Positions 9,250-19,422 are shown, numbered from the stretch's first letter. The stretch is 64,000 bases of DNA from Trichostrongylus colubriformis (GCA_963978905.1 OZ022260.1:14187725-14251724), one strand, 5' to 3'. The notes: generated by a model not told the origin, from the letters alone. Program-made: numbers and translations.

Positions 9250-9982
9250 CTTTGCGTCCGCAGACGCGCTGCCATGACATATCTCGCAGATGGGAGTTAA
9301 TCTGGATATCGTTCAAAAAAAAACAATAGTCAGAGTAATTAGCAATTCAAAGTCAAACTCGGAAAACACAGGCTATAACAGAACAAAAACAATGAAATAA
9401 AATAAATCTCTGAGAACATGGTAGTAACGGAAGAGAGTGACGAGAAGATACGATGAGATCAGGCACTGTCCAGATTTGTGGAGAAGATCCTAGCAACTGG
9501 AGTGGTAGCGCAGCAGCTCATCCGGTTACCAAAACGGCCGGGTGACGTCATGACCGCTCCAACCCGCATATGTAGAAGCCAGAACACGGTACTCCCCTGC
9601 ACCAGTCGGCTATGGTGCCCGGTCGCCACAAGTGGGGTCGTAGGGGCTTACCGCAACTTCGAGACACGGGTATACCGACCTCTCTCGTGGAAACGGTAAG
9701 CTAGGAGAGTACAATGCCTTAACTACACGCATGCGCCCGGAGCGATCATCCAGTTTCTCAACCGTTGGCCCTAGACAAGGAGAGAACCCTCCGAACAGGG
9801 TATCTGCCTTCCACAAGCTGACAAGAGTCCGAACAAGGTCAAATTGAACAAACTGATCAGTGACAGATTCAGCGACAGGCGAGTTAGGGGAAATAAAATA
9901 AAGCGAATTAGAGGCACAACTTAAGGAAGCAATCCATTGAAAGGCGATGCAAGAGAATAAGAAGGTATGTGCCAGCTTAGCA
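9250..9982 (-). other. Retrotransposon 3' untranslated region
   Basis: Non-coding sequence between the ORF2 stop and the tail. Positions about 9480-9830 are clearly more GC-rich than the rest of the element and could be a separate insertion or a conserved 3' recognition domain. I see no boundary repeats that would decide it. Confidence 0.6.
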
Positions 9983-10521
9983 TCAAGCTATATCGGGGAT
10001 GCCCAGTAACTCTAGAAGATTCATCCGTTTGATTGCCCTTTTGAACTGGTTGGAGTTTGTAAGTTCCAGGAGAGTAGAAGGCATAGCTTCCAGCCATTTC
10101 GCCGTCCTTACAGAGAAGCTGTTCAACCAAAAATCACGACGATATTTGCCCATCCTGTGGTTGAGAATACGAAACGTTCCTCTTCTGCCGGATGTGGGCA
10201 GAAATGTCCAGTAGGTCGATGGCTTAATGCGAAGTTCACCTTTCAGAAGCTTGAAAGCAAAAACTAGATCCGATTGAATGCGCCTATAATAGAGACTTTT
10301 CAAATTCAATTTTTTCAGCCGTTCTTGATACCCTGGCAAGGCTTGTGGATAGTTATCAGATGGAAAAACTCGGTAAAATAGAATCCTAGTGAACGTCTTT
10401 TGAATTCTTTCGATTTTTTGCATATCACCGACAAGAGAAGGGCTCCATACAGAGCTACAGTACTCTATCACTGGTAGGACGTACATTTTATACAGCTTAA
10501 CCCACACATTAGCCTCGGAAC
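9983..10521 (-). pseudogene. Retrotransposon ORF2, C-terminal part
   Basis: Open frame giving about 175 residues, including LPVIEYCSSVWSP, IERIQKTFTR and the sequence RRIQSDLVFAFKLLKG, all typical of the region after the reverse transcriptase domain of CR1/Jockey elements. It ends at a stop at 9983. The frame joins exactly onto the sequence at 11904 once the nested element and one TA are removed, so the split is a clean secondary insertion. Confidence 0.9.
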
Positions 10522-10523
10522 TA
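10522..10523. repeat. TA target-site duplication, left
   Basis: TA flanks the palindromic element here and at 11902-11903, the duplication expected of Tc1/mariner transposition. Confidence 0.85.
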
Positions 10524-11901
10524 TTGGGTTGGGGAATAAGTCCTTGCGGTTTTTTTCAACCTCGTTTTTCACATTGTTTCCTTTATCTTTCTACAAAGCT
10601 TATACATGTTTTCGATAGAGCTTTTTTTGCTCTATAAAATGATACTGTCTGTTTTTCGATTTCTTCGACTACCTGGTATTTATGAGGTTTGGAAATGGAG
10701 TAAGCTGAAGGCAAAAAATTGGCACTTGCGCACCTCATTTTTCTCGTCTGCCGTTGAGACCAAAAAATGTATGTGCATATGTTTTGATAGAGCTTTTTCA
10801 GCTCTACAGAATGGTACTACTTATTATTCAAATCGCTCAACTTTTTGCTGTTTTTAAGATTCAGAAATGCAGTACTCGCAAAAGTGTGCACTTTGGTTAT
10901 CTTCTCTTCCTCGCCTACCATTGAGATTTGAGAAGGCGCGCATATGTGCATTCGATAGAGCTTTCTCTGCTCTACGAAATGATACCACTCTTCTTTTGTA
11001 TCCTCTCATATTTTAGCATGTAGGGATAAGCTTCCACCTGTTTTTCAATTTGAAATTGCATAATGAATATGATTTTTTTTGGCAGAGTGTTTTATACCAT
11101 TCGATAGAGCTCTTTTCGCTCTACAAGATACTATTTACGGTTTTTGTTCAAATAATTTTTTGACAGTTTTTAGATCATTTAAAAGTCGACGAAATCGAGC
11201 ATTTTCGTCACATGGTGTCAAAAATGCTCGATTTCGTCGACTTTTAAATGATCTAAAAACTGTCAAAAAATTATTTGAACGAAAACCGTGAACAGTATCT
11301 TGTAGAGCGAAAAGAGCTCTATCGAATGATACAAAACACTCTGCAAAAAAAATCATATTCATTATGCAATTTTGAATTGAAAAACAGGTGAACGCTTATT
11401 CCTACATGCTAAAATATGAGAGGATACAAAAGAAGAGTGGTATCATTTTGTAGAGCAAAGAAAGCTCTATCGATTGCACATATGCACGCCTTCTCAAATC
11501 TTAATGGTAGGCGAGGAAGAGAAGATAACCAAAGTGCTTACTTTTGCGAGTACTGTATTTCTGAATTCTAAAAACAGCAAAAAGTTGAGCGATTTGAATA
11601 ATAAGTAGTACCATTCTGTAGAGCTGAAAAAGCTCTATCAAAACATATGCACATACATTTTTTGGTCTCAACGGCAGACGAGAAAAATGAGGTGCGCAAG
11701 TGCCAGTTTTTTGCCTTCAGCTTACTCCATTTCCAAACCTCATAAATACCAGGTAGTCGAAGAAATCGAAAAACAGACAGTATCATTTTATAGAGCAAAA
11801 AAAGCTCTATCGAAAACATGTATAAGCTTTGTAGAAAGATAAAGGAAACAATGTGAAAAACGAGGTTGAAGAAAACCGCAAGGACTTATTCCCCAACCCA
11901 A
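10524..11901. mobile_element. Palindromic mariner-type foldback element
   Basis: A 1378-bp inverted repeat with arms of about 680 bp (about 10524-11206 and 11219-11901) that are almost identical, meeting at a short loop near 11212. The ends read TTGGGTTGGGGAATAAGTC and continue CTTGCGGTTTT. This resembles the Hsmar1/MADE1 mariner terminus (TTAGGTTGGTGC, later TTGCGGTTTTTG), and the element sits on a TA duplication. There is no transposase; the paired open frames (10606-10857 and its mirror at 11568-11819) are the same arm read twice. Each arm holds four diverged repeats that begin GATAGAGC and form a small stem with GCTCTA, at 10614, 10786, 10954 and 11103. Confidence 0.9.
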
Positions 11902-11903
11902 TA
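11902..11903. repeat. TA target-site duplication, right
   Basis: Right-hand partner of the TA at 10522-10523. Confidence 0.85.
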
Positions 11904-13258
11904 TGTATGTTTCTGAATAACATGTGGACTAGCCTGAGCCCCTTTTTGGAAACCACATCTATATGATCGCTCTACTTCAGACTCCTTGACAGGTTCACTC
12001 CGAGGTCTTTGGTAGTGTCGCATTTACTTATTGGAGTTCCATCAGGGAAGCAGACGTCCAATTGAGGTGACCCTAATGTGAGAAGATGGGTTTTATTCGG
12101 ATTAATTTTGAGTCCCCATTGAGTACACCAATTGACCATCTTTTCAACGGCTTGGTTCAGAAGGTTCTGAGCGCTTTCTTCACTATTTTCGTCATAAGCA
12201 ACAGAAATTTTTATGTCGTCAGCAAAGGCTGCGACCTGCAGATTGGTATCAGTTCTGATGTAGCCTACGAGGTCGTACGTATAGATAAGGAAAAGCAGTG
12301 GTGAAAGGCTACCTCCCTGAGGAACTCCAGACGTGCAATTTCTCGAGGTGGACACATAATTGGATTAGCGGACTCTCATTTTCCACTCTGCCAAGTAGGA
12401 CTGGAACCATCTAAGCGCACACCCTCTGACACCGATGCTTTCAAGCTTCACTAGAAGGCTGGACCTGCAAACCGTGTCGAAAGCTTTCGTTAGATCGAAG
12501 TAGACGATGGCCACCCTGCGACCCGAATTTATTGCTTCAATCCAGTAGTGCGTGCAATCAATTAGTTGCGAGCACATGGAAGCGCCAGGGAAGAATCCGT
12601 GTTGCTCTAGAGGAATACACTTCAATTCAGTGACCCATTCCAATAGAAAGCCGTTGACTATTTTTTCCAATACTTTCAGTGGTGTAGATAAGATACTTAT
12701 CGGTCGGTAGTTTGAGACAAGATTGGAGTCATTTGACTTGGGAATGGGAGTTACGATTGCATGCTTCCAAATCGAGGGGACCTGTTCCGAAAGGAAGGAT
12801 ATATTGTAGATGTACGCCAGGGGTATTGCAAGCTGTTTAGCGAACACCTTGAAAAAAAAAAACTGAGGCACACCGTCAGCAGTTAGAGAGAAAGAGGGCT
12901 TCAGAGCTTTGAGATATTTGTACACCATTTGTGGGGTAACAATTGGAAATTCAAAGCATTTATCCGTGATACAAGGTGTGGTGTGTAACCTGTCAGAAGC
13001 CGGAGTGAAAACGCTTTCAAAGTAGTCAGCAAGAGCCTCGGCTTTATCGTGATCCGTGGTGTATTACTCACCTTTTATTCCACGAAGATTGTCACTTACT
13101 ATCTTCTGTTTGAGAAATCTACTTGCGTATGCAGCCAAATGCTTGATGTTTCCTTTCTCAGCTAACTTCTTATCTTATAGTTGAGAAAACGTTTTAAATG
13201 TCTGTCGAGTTCTTTGCTCAACTCCAGGAAGGGGGCTGATTTACAAGTATGCGGGCTT
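11904..13258 (-). pseudogene. Retrotransposon ORF2, reverse transcriptase part
   Basis: Reading frame continuous with the endonuclease but broken by stops. Visible motifs in order: YRPISILSTPLKVLEKIV, QHGFFPGAS, FDLTKAFDTV (motif A, catalytic D), SGVPQGGSLSPLLF (motif B) and AAFADDIKI (motif C, catalytic DD). A TAA at about 12362-12364 splits the domain between VR and SNYVSTSRNC. Three or four more stops lie between 13073 and 13261, and a TAG follows LSRSLK at about 11972. The domain is recognisable throughout but cannot be translated as one protein. Confidence 0.92.
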
Positions 13259-14176
13259 TCATGCGGGTCTAACTCGTTGCTCAATTAGGTTCAGAATATG
13301 CTTTGGATAGCTTCCTACTTGCATTCCGATATACTTGAGGGGAACAAACTGCTCGATGAGGTTATGAAGAATACAAGCGAATCGAGCGTAAATATCATCA
13401 ACGTTACTGTAGCCATTAAAAGTCGCCAACCAGTTAATATTGCTGAGATGGTACGCTATTGCCTCTTCATCTAAATGATAGGAGTCCCTTGCCACGGTTC
13501 TTTCCTCATCACTGCGGACGCCAATCAATTCAAAAAATACAATATTATGGTCAGAAGTTGCTAACGGTGGTAAGGGTATAATCTGAGAAATTGTTCCTAC
13601 TGGGGAGAGTACTAAATCCAGTAATCTTTCTTGACGCGTTGGGAAATCCACGAACTGAATCACCGAGAGAGCATCAAAGATCGATAGGAATTTGTTTTCT
13701 GTGGCTGAGACCCCTGAGCAGTCGCACCTATCAATATACAGATTGAAACCCCCTAAAATCGTGGTGGGGAAGGTCACCGCAGAAGCGAGATCGAATAAAA
13801 TCGATACTAGGGCATCGTCTTGACAGGCTGTGGAATCGGGAGGTCGATAGACAAGTAGGAAGCGATGTCTAGTCGGCAAAAGAGTGTCAAAACAAATAAC
13901 ATCAGATTTCAAGGCTTTACCATCGAAAACAATACTTTCGTAGGACACTAGACTATGTATTAGAACGCAAACTCCTCCACCCTTTCGGATAGACCTATCT
14001 TTCCTCAAAATGGAATATGGGAGATCAGAGCAGATTTCAGAATTCGCAATGTTTTTATTTAACCAGGTTTCTGTGACGAATACGAAAAGGGGCTTGGAAG
14101 AGCTAAGAAGGCAGTGTAAATGAGAGATTTTATTTACCAAACTTTGTGCGTTCAGCAGAACACACTGAGCAGTCAA
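13259..14176 (-). pseudogene. Retrotransposon ORF2, APE-type endonuclease
   Basis: About 305 residues of an exonuclease-endonuclease-phosphatase fold that would nick target DNA to prime reverse transcription. Motifs: LNAQSL (metal-binding Asn), TETWLN (Glu), GGGVCVL, VYRPP, and ATSDHN (His/Asp). The normally invariant GDFN reads GGFN, one base change that removes a catalytic Asp. The frame opens near 14176 without an ATG at that point (TTG), 9 bp after the ORF1 stop in a different frame, and closes at a TGA at 13259-13261; the same frame resumes in the reverse transcriptase part. Confidence 0.9.
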
Positions 14177-14184
14177 AAATTTTG

Positions 14185-14874
14185 TTAAGGAGGAATCACT
14201 TGCGAAAAAGGTGCCGCAGAAGCAGCTTTCTTTTTCATCAGTGGGATGTCAGAAGCCTTGACTAGCTCACCTCGATAAACAACATAGGTACGCCTACCTT
14301 GAGGCTCTTTTCTGTTAAGTTCGCGCGCTTGGAGTCTCAGACTGTTCTCCTTTTGTCTTTCCTCTCTGCTCATTGATCTGCGAATATACACGTCCTTGTA
14401 TTCCGGTACATTGATCAACTTGCGTGCATTCGACAGCGCTTCAAGTAAAGAACGTCGAGAAGAAAAAACGCACTTTATTGGCCTGGGCTTGTCCTGCGTC
14501 ATCGCACCCATCCTGTCTATTTCAACAGGATGGGCCTCGACGTTCAGGACATCCAGTAAACCCGTAACGAAAGAGGAGGTGCATGTTTGACGCTGTGAGG
14601 GGAGGAGGTTCCTATCAGCCTCCGGAACCCCGAATACTACCATAGAACGTTTACGTTTTTCAATCTCAACGAATTCTTGTGACATTGAAGGCAAAGAACT
14701 CACGAACTCCTCGAGCAGGGGAATAGCCTCGGGGGCTTTGTCGACCAATATTTCCTGGATTTTATAGAATAGAAGTAAACTTTTGCCAGTAAGCAATGAA
14801 TTAGACGGTACAGCCGATGCAGCAGAAGTCGTTTTTCTACCGTCAAAAGAATTGCGGGCGAGGTTGGGATCCAT
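14185..14874 (-). CDS. Retrotransposon ORF1 protein
   Basis: Open frame of 229 codons from ATG at 14874 to TAA at 14185-14187. The middle reads KRKRSMVVFGVPEADRN, then VEAHPVEIDRMGAMTQ, DKPRPIKCVFSSRRS, VYIRRSMSREERQKEN and RRTYVVYRGELVKASDIP, a pattern I associate with ORF1 of CR1-like elements in nematodes, thought to bind RNA. I start it at the Met of MDPNLARN because the open frame further upstream is antisense tRNA-Glu sequence beyond the element end. It is the only intact reading frame of the element and is antisense to the tRNA array. Confidence 0.85.
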   Translation of the reverse strand: MDPNLARNSFDGRKTTSAASAVPSNSLLTGKSLLLFYKIQEILVDKAPEAIPLLEEFVSSLPSMSQEFVEIEKRKRSMVVFGVPEADRNLLPSQRQTCTSSFVTGLLDVLNVEAHPVEIDRMGAMTQDKPRPIKCVFSSRRSLLEALSNARKLINVPEYKDVYIRRSMSREERQKENSLRLQARELNRKEPQGRRTYVVYRGELVKASDIPLMKKKAASAAPFSQVIPP

Positions 14875-14921
14875 CGATAAAAAATCGACCGGCCGGGACG
14901 AGCGCACGCAGACGAATGAAA

Positions 14922-14970
14922 ATTTGCGGCTCTCACCCGCAAGGCCCGGGTTCGATTCCCGGCATCGGAA
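14922..14970 (+). pseudogene. tRNA-Glu copy 40, 3' fragment
   Basis: Remainder of the split gene: the ATTT duplication, then anticodon arm, T-arm with intact B box, acceptor strand and discriminator. It has lost the A box. The next copy begins at 15103. Confidence 0.95.
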
Positions 14971-15102
14971 TAAGTTTTGCATAATGCGGGGCCCGATGAT
15001 GATTTATAACTGATCAAGTTCAACGATCCGAAAGGGGATGCTTGTGTAAGGTGCAGAGTGAGTACTGAGATGAGGTTCTATCGCGACGGTGACAAATCAA
15101 GA

Positions 15103-15174
15103 TCCGATGTGGTCTAGTGGTTAGGATTTGCGGCTCTCACCCGCAAGGCCCGGGTTCGATTCCCGGCATCGGAA
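15103..15174 (+). tRNA. tRNA-Glu(CUC) copy 41
   Basis: Consensus copy, first intact one right of the retrotransposon; next 204 bp on. Confidence 0.93.
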
Positions 15175-15306
15175 TAAGTTTTGCATAATGCGGGGCCCAG
15201 TGATGATTTGTAACTGATCAAGTTCAACGGTCCGAAAGGGGATGCTTGTGTGAGGTGCAGAGTGAGTACTGAGATGAGGTTCTATCGCGACGGTGACAAA
15301 GCAAGA

Positions 15307-15378
15307 TCCGATGTGGTCTAGTGGTTAGGATTTGCGGCTCTCACTCGCAAGGCCCGGGTTCGATTCCCGGCATCGGAA
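15307..15378 (+). tRNA. tRNA-Glu(CUC) copy 42
   Basis: C39T (G31-U39 pair); opens a block repeated at copies 59, 69 and 77. Next 200 bp on. Confidence 0.9.
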
Positions 15379-15506
15379 TAAATTTTGCATAATGCGGGGC
15401 TCGATGATGATCTATAACTGATCACGTTCAACGATCCGAAAGGGGATGCTTGTGTGAGGTGCAGAGTACTGAGATGAGGTTCTATCGCGACGGTGACAAA
15501 GCAAGA

Positions 15507-15578
15507 TCCGATGTGGTCTAGTGGTTAGGATTTGCGGCTCTCACCCGCAAGGCCCGGGTTCGATTCCCGGCATCGGAA
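15507..15578 (+). tRNA. tRNA-Glu(CUC) copy 43
   Basis: Consensus copy; next 204 bp on. Confidence 0.93.
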
Positions 15579-15710
15579 TAAATTTTGCATAATGCGGGGC
15601 TCGATGATGATCTATAACTGATCACGTTCAACGATCCGAAAGGGGATGCTTGTGTGAGGTGCAGAGTGAGCACTGAGATGAGGTTCTATCGCGACGGTGA
15701 CAAAGCAAGA

Positions 15711-15782
15711 TCCGATGTGGTCTAGTGGTTAGGATTTGCGGCTCTCACCCGCACGGCCCGGGTTCGATTCCCGGCATCGGAA
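15711..15782 (+). tRNA. tRNA-Glu(CUC) copy 44
   Basis: A44C in the variable loop; next 200 bp on. Confidence 0.91.
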
Positions 15783-15910
15783 TAAATTTTGCATAATGCG
15801 GGGCTCGATGATGATCTATAACTGATCACGTTCAACGATCCGAAAGGGGATGCTTGTGTGAGGTGCAGAGTACTGAGATGAGGTTCTATCGCGACGGTGA
15901 CAAAGCAAGA

Positions 15911-15982
15911 TCCGATGTGGTCTAGTGGTTAGGATTTGCGGCTCTCACCCGCAAGGCCCGGGTTCGATTCCCGGCATCGGAA
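15911..15982 (+). tRNA. tRNA-Glu(CUC) copy 45
   Basis: Consensus copy; next 204 bp on. Confidence 0.93.
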
Positions 15983-16114
15983 TAAGTTTTGCATAATGCG
16001 GGGCTCGATGATGATTTATAACTGATCAAGTTCAACGATCCGAAAGGGGATGCTTGTGTAAGGTGCAGAGTGAGTACTGAGATGAGGTTCTATCGCGACG
16101 GTGACAAAGCCAGA

Positions 16115-16186
16115 TCCGATGTGGTCTAGTGGTTAGGATTTGCGGCTCTCACCCGCAAGGCCCGGGTTCGATTCCCGGCATCGGAA
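16115..16186 (+). tRNA. tRNA-Glu(CUC) copy 46
   Basis: Consensus copy; next 204 bp on. Confidence 0.93.
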
Positions 16187-16318
16187 TAAGTTTTGCATAA
16201 TGCGGGGCCCAGTGATGATTTGTAACTGATCAAGTTCAACGGTCCGAAAGGGGATGCTTGTGTGAGGTGCCGAGTGAGTACTGAGATGAGGTTCTATCGC
16301 GACGGTGACAAAGCAAGA

Positions 16319-16390
16319 TCCGATGTGGTCTAGTGGTTAGGATTTGCGGCTCTCACCCGCACGGCCCGGGTTCGATTCCCGGCATCGGAA
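16319..16390 (+). tRNA. tRNA-Glu(CUC) copy 47
   Basis: A44C; next 200 bp on. Confidence 0.91.
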
Positions 16391-16518
16391 TAAATTTTGC
16401 ATAATGCGGGGCTCGATGATGATCTATAACTGATCACGTTCAACGATCCGAAAGGGGATGCTTGTGTGAGGTGCAGAGTACTGAGATGAGGTTCTATCGC
16501 GACGGTGATAAAGCAAGA

Positions 16519-16590
16519 TCCGATGTGGTCTAGTGGTAAGGATTTGCGGCTCTCACCCGCAAGGCCCGGGTTCGATTCCCGGCATCGGAA
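16519..16590 (+). tRNA. tRNA-Glu(CUC) copy 48
   Basis: Private D-loop change U20a to A (agtggtaagg); next 204 bp on. Confidence 0.88.
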
Positions 16591-16722
16591 TAAGTTTTGC
16601 ATAATGCGGGGCTCGATGATGATTTGTAAAAGGTCAAGTTCAACGGCCCGAAAGGGGATGCTTGTGTAAGGTGCAGAGTGAGTACTGAGATGAGGTTCTA
16701 TCGCGACGGTGACAAATCAAGA

Positions 16723-16794
16723 TCCGATGTGGTCTAGTGGTTAGGATTTGCGGCTCTCACCCGCAAGGCCCGGGTTCGATTCCCGGCATCGGAA
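16723..16794 (+). tRNA. tRNA-Glu(CUC) copy 49
   Basis: Consensus copy; next 204 bp on. Confidence 0.93.
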
Positions 16795-16926
16795 TAAGTT
16801 TTGCATAATGCGGGGCCCAGTGATGATTTGTAACTGATCAAGTTCAACGGTCCGAAAGGGGATGCTTGTGTGAGGTGCCGAGTGAGTACTGAGATGAGGT
16901 TCTATCGCGACGGTGACAAAGCAAGA

Positions 16927-16998
16927 TCCGATGTGGTCTAGTGGTTAGGATTTGCGGCTCTCACCCGCACGGCCCGGGTTCGATTCCCGGCATCGGAA
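16927..16998 (+). tRNA. tRNA-Glu(CUC) copy 50
   Basis: A44C; next 200 bp on. Confidence 0.91.
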
Positions 16999-17126
16999 TA
17001 AATTTTGCATAATGCGGGGCTCGATGATGATCTATAACTGATCACGTTCAACGATCCGAAAGGGGATGCTTGTGTGAGGTGCAGAGTACTGAGATGAGGT
17101 TCTATCGCGACGGTGATAAAGCAAGA

Positions 17127-17198
17127 TCCGATGTGGTCTAGTGGTTAGGATTTGCGGCTCTCACCCGCAAGGCCCGGGTTCGATTCCCGGCATCGGAA
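17127..17198 (+). tRNA. tRNA-Glu(CUC) copy 51
   Basis: Consensus copy; next 200 bp on. Confidence 0.93.
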
Positions 17199-17326
17199 TA
17201 AGTTTTGCATAATGCGGGGCTCGATGATGATTTGTAAAAGGTCAAGTTCAACGATCCGAAAGGGGATGCTTGTGTGAGGTGCAGAGTACTGAGATGAGGT
17301 TCTATCGCGACGGTGACAAAGCAAGA

Positions 17327-17398
17327 TCCGATGTGGTCTAGTGGTTAGGATTTGCGGCTCTCACCCGCAAGGCCCGGGTTCGATTCCCGGCATCGGAA
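17327..17398 (+). tRNA. tRNA-Glu(CUC) copy 52
   Basis: Consensus copy; next 204 bp on. Confidence 0.93.
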
Positions 17399-17530
17399 TA
17401 AGTTTTGCATAATGCGGGGCTCGATGATGATTTGTAAAAGGTCAAGTTCAACGGTCCGAAAGGGGATGCTTGTGTGAGGTGCAGAGTGAGTACTGAGATG
17501 AGGTTCTATCGCGACGGTGACAAAGCCAGA

Positions 17531-17602
17531 TCCGATGTGGTCTAGTGGTTAGGATTTGCGGCTCTCACCCGCAAGGCCCGGGTTCGATTCCCGGCATCGG
17601 AA
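17531..17602 (+). tRNA. tRNA-Glu(CUC) copy 53
   Basis: Consensus copy; next 204 bp on. Confidence 0.93.
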
Positions 17603-17734
17603 TAAGTTTTGCATAATGCGGGGCCCAGTGATGATTTGTAACTGATCAAGTTCAACGGTCCGAAAGGGGATGCTTGTGTGAGGTGCCGAGTGAGTACTGA
17701 GATGAGGTTCTATCGCGACGGTGACAAAGCAAGA

Positions 17735-17806
17735 TCCGATGTGGTCTAGTGGTTAGGATTTGCGGCTCTCACCCGCACGGCCCGGGTTCGATTCCCGGCA
17801 TCGGAA
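17735..17806 (+). tRNA. tRNA-Glu(CUC) copy 54
   Basis: A44C; next 204 bp on. Confidence 0.91.
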
Positions 17807-17938
17807 TAAATTTTGCATAATGCGGGGCTCGATGATGATTTGTAAAAGGTCAAGTTCAACGGCCCGAAAGGGGATGCTTGTGTAAGGTGCAGAGTGAGTA
17901 CTGAGATGAGGTTCTATCGCGACGGTGACAAATCAAGA

Positions 17939-18010
17939 TCCGATGTGGTCTAGTGGTTAGGATTTGCGGCTCTCACCCGCAAGGCCCGGGTTCGATTCCC
18001 GGCATCGGAA
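17939..18010 (+). tRNA. tRNA-Glu(CUC) copy 55
   Basis: Consensus copy; next 204 bp on. Confidence 0.93.
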
Positions 18011-18142
18011 TAAGTTTTGCATAATGCGGGGCCCAGTGATGATTTGTAACTGATCAAGTTCAACGGTCCGAAAGGGGATGCTTGTGTGAGGTGCCGAGTG
18101 AGTACTGAGATGAGGTTCTATCGCGACGGTGACAAAGCAAGA

Positions 18143-18214
18143 TCCGATGTGGTCTAGTGGTTAGGATTTGCGGCTCTCACCCGCACGGCCCGGGTTCGAT
18201 TCCCGGCATCGGAA
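18143..18214 (+). tRNA. tRNA-Glu(CUC) copy 56
   Basis: A44C; next 200 bp on. Confidence 0.91.
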
Positions 18215-18342
18215 TAAATTTTGCATAATGCGGGGCTCGATGATGATCTATAACTGATCACGTTCAACGATCCGAAAGGGGATGCTTGTGTGAGGTGCAG
18301 AGTACTGAGATGAGGTTCTATCGCGACGGTGATAAAGCAAGA

Positions 18343-18414
18343 TCCGATGTGGTCTAGTGGTTAGGATTTGCGGCTCTCACCCGCAAGGCCCGGGTTCGAT
18401 TCCCGGCATCGGAA
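18343..18414 (+). tRNA. tRNA-Glu(CUC) copy 57
   Basis: Consensus copy; next 200 bp on. Confidence 0.93.
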
Positions 18415-18542
18415 TAAGTTTTGCATAATGCGGGGCTCGATGATGATTTGTAAAAGGTCAAGTTCAACGATCCGAAAGGGGATGCTTGTGTGAGGTGCAG
18501 AGTACTGAGATGAGGTTCTATCGCGACGGTGACAAAGCAAGA

Positions 18543-18614
18543 TCCGATGTGGTCTAGTGGTTAGGATTTGCGGCTCTCACCCGCAAGGCCCGGGTTCGAT
18601 TCCCGGCATCGGAA
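18543..18614 (+). tRNA. tRNA-Glu(CUC) copy 58
   Basis: Consensus copy; next 204 bp on. Confidence 0.93.
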
Positions 18615-18746
18615 TAAGTTTTGCATAATGCGGGGCTCGATGATGATTTGTAAAAGGTCAAGTTCAACGGTCCGAAAGGGGATGCTTGTGTGAGGTGCAG
18701 AGTGAGTACTGAGATGAGGTTCTATCGCGACGGTGACAAAGCAAGA

Positions 18747-18818
18747 TCCGATGTGGTCTAGTGGTTAGGATTTGCGGCTCTCACTCGCAAGGCCCGGGTT
18801 CGATTCCCGGCATCGGAA
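18747..18818 (+). tRNA. tRNA-Glu(CUC) copy 59
   Basis: C39T block opener; next 200 bp on. Confidence 0.9.
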
Positions 18819-18946
18819 TAAATTTTGCATAATGCGGGGCTCGATGATGATCTATAACTGATCACGTTCAACGATCCGAAAGGGGATGCTTGTGTGAGGT
18901 GCAGAGTACTGAGATGAGGTTCTATCGCGACGGTGACAAAGCAAGA

Positions 18947-19018
18947 TCCGATGTGGTCTAGTGGTTAGGATTTGCGGCTCTCACCCGCAAGGCCCGGGTT
19001 CGATTCCCGGCATCGGAA
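18947..19018 (+). tRNA. tRNA-Glu(CUC) copy 60
   Basis: Consensus copy; next 204 bp on. Confidence 0.93.
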
Positions 19019-19150
19019 TAAATTTTGCATAATGCGGGGCTCGATGATGATCTATAACTGATCACGTTCAACGATCCGAAAGGGGATGCTTGTGTGAGGT
19101 GCAGAGTGAGCACTGAGATGAGGTTCTATCGCGACGGTGACAAAGCAAGA

Positions 19151-19222
19151 TCCGATGTGGTCTAGTGGTTAGGATTTGCGGCTCTCACCCGCACGGCCCG
19201 GGTTCGATTCCCGGCATCGGAA
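19151..19222 (+). tRNA. tRNA-Glu(CUC) copy 61
   Basis: A44C; next 200 bp on. Confidence 0.91.
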
Positions 19223-19350
19223 TAAATTTTGCATAATGCGGGGCTCGATGATGATCTATAACTGATCACGTTCAACGATCCGAAAGGGGATGCTTGTGTG
19301 AGGTGCAGAGTACTGAGATGAGGTTCTATCGCGACGGTGACAAAGCAAGA

Positions 19351-19422
19351 TCCGATGTGGTCTAGTGGTTAGGATTTGCGGCTCTCACCCGCAAGGCCCG
19401 GGTTCGATTCCCGGCATCGGAA
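19351..19422 (+). tRNA. tRNA-Glu(CUC) copy 62
   Basis: Consensus copy; next 204 bp on. Confidence 0.93.

Larger units (their letters stand above)
9233..14921 (-). mobile_element. CR1/Jockey-like non-LTR retrotransposon
   Basis: A 5.69-kb insertion (4.3 kb without the nested element) in the middle of tRNA-Glu copy 40. In the minus-strand direction it has a short 5' leader (14875-14921), ORF1 (14874-14185), ORF2 with an APE-type endonuclease and reverse transcriptase (about 14176-9983), a 0.73-kb 3' region and a (TAAA)n tail at 9249-9233. This order and the APE nuclease fit the CR1/Jockey group. ORF1 is open; ORF2 is dead (several in-frame stops, an altered nuclease catalytic motif, and a nested palindromic element at 10524-11901). 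The short leader before an intact ORF1 suggests a near full-length copy. Confidence 0.93.

Noticed and set aside
9478..9560. Possible tRNA or tRNA-derived head (tggtagcgcagcag)
   Set aside because: An A-box-like string without a B box at the right distance and without a cloverleaf.
10606..11819. Identical 83-residue open frames on opposite strands
   Set aside because: They are the two arms of one palindrome; no coding motif is present.
14874..14982. N-terminal extension of retrotransposon ORF1
   Set aside because: The upstream in-frame Met lies in antisense tRNA-Glu copy 40, beyond the element boundary.
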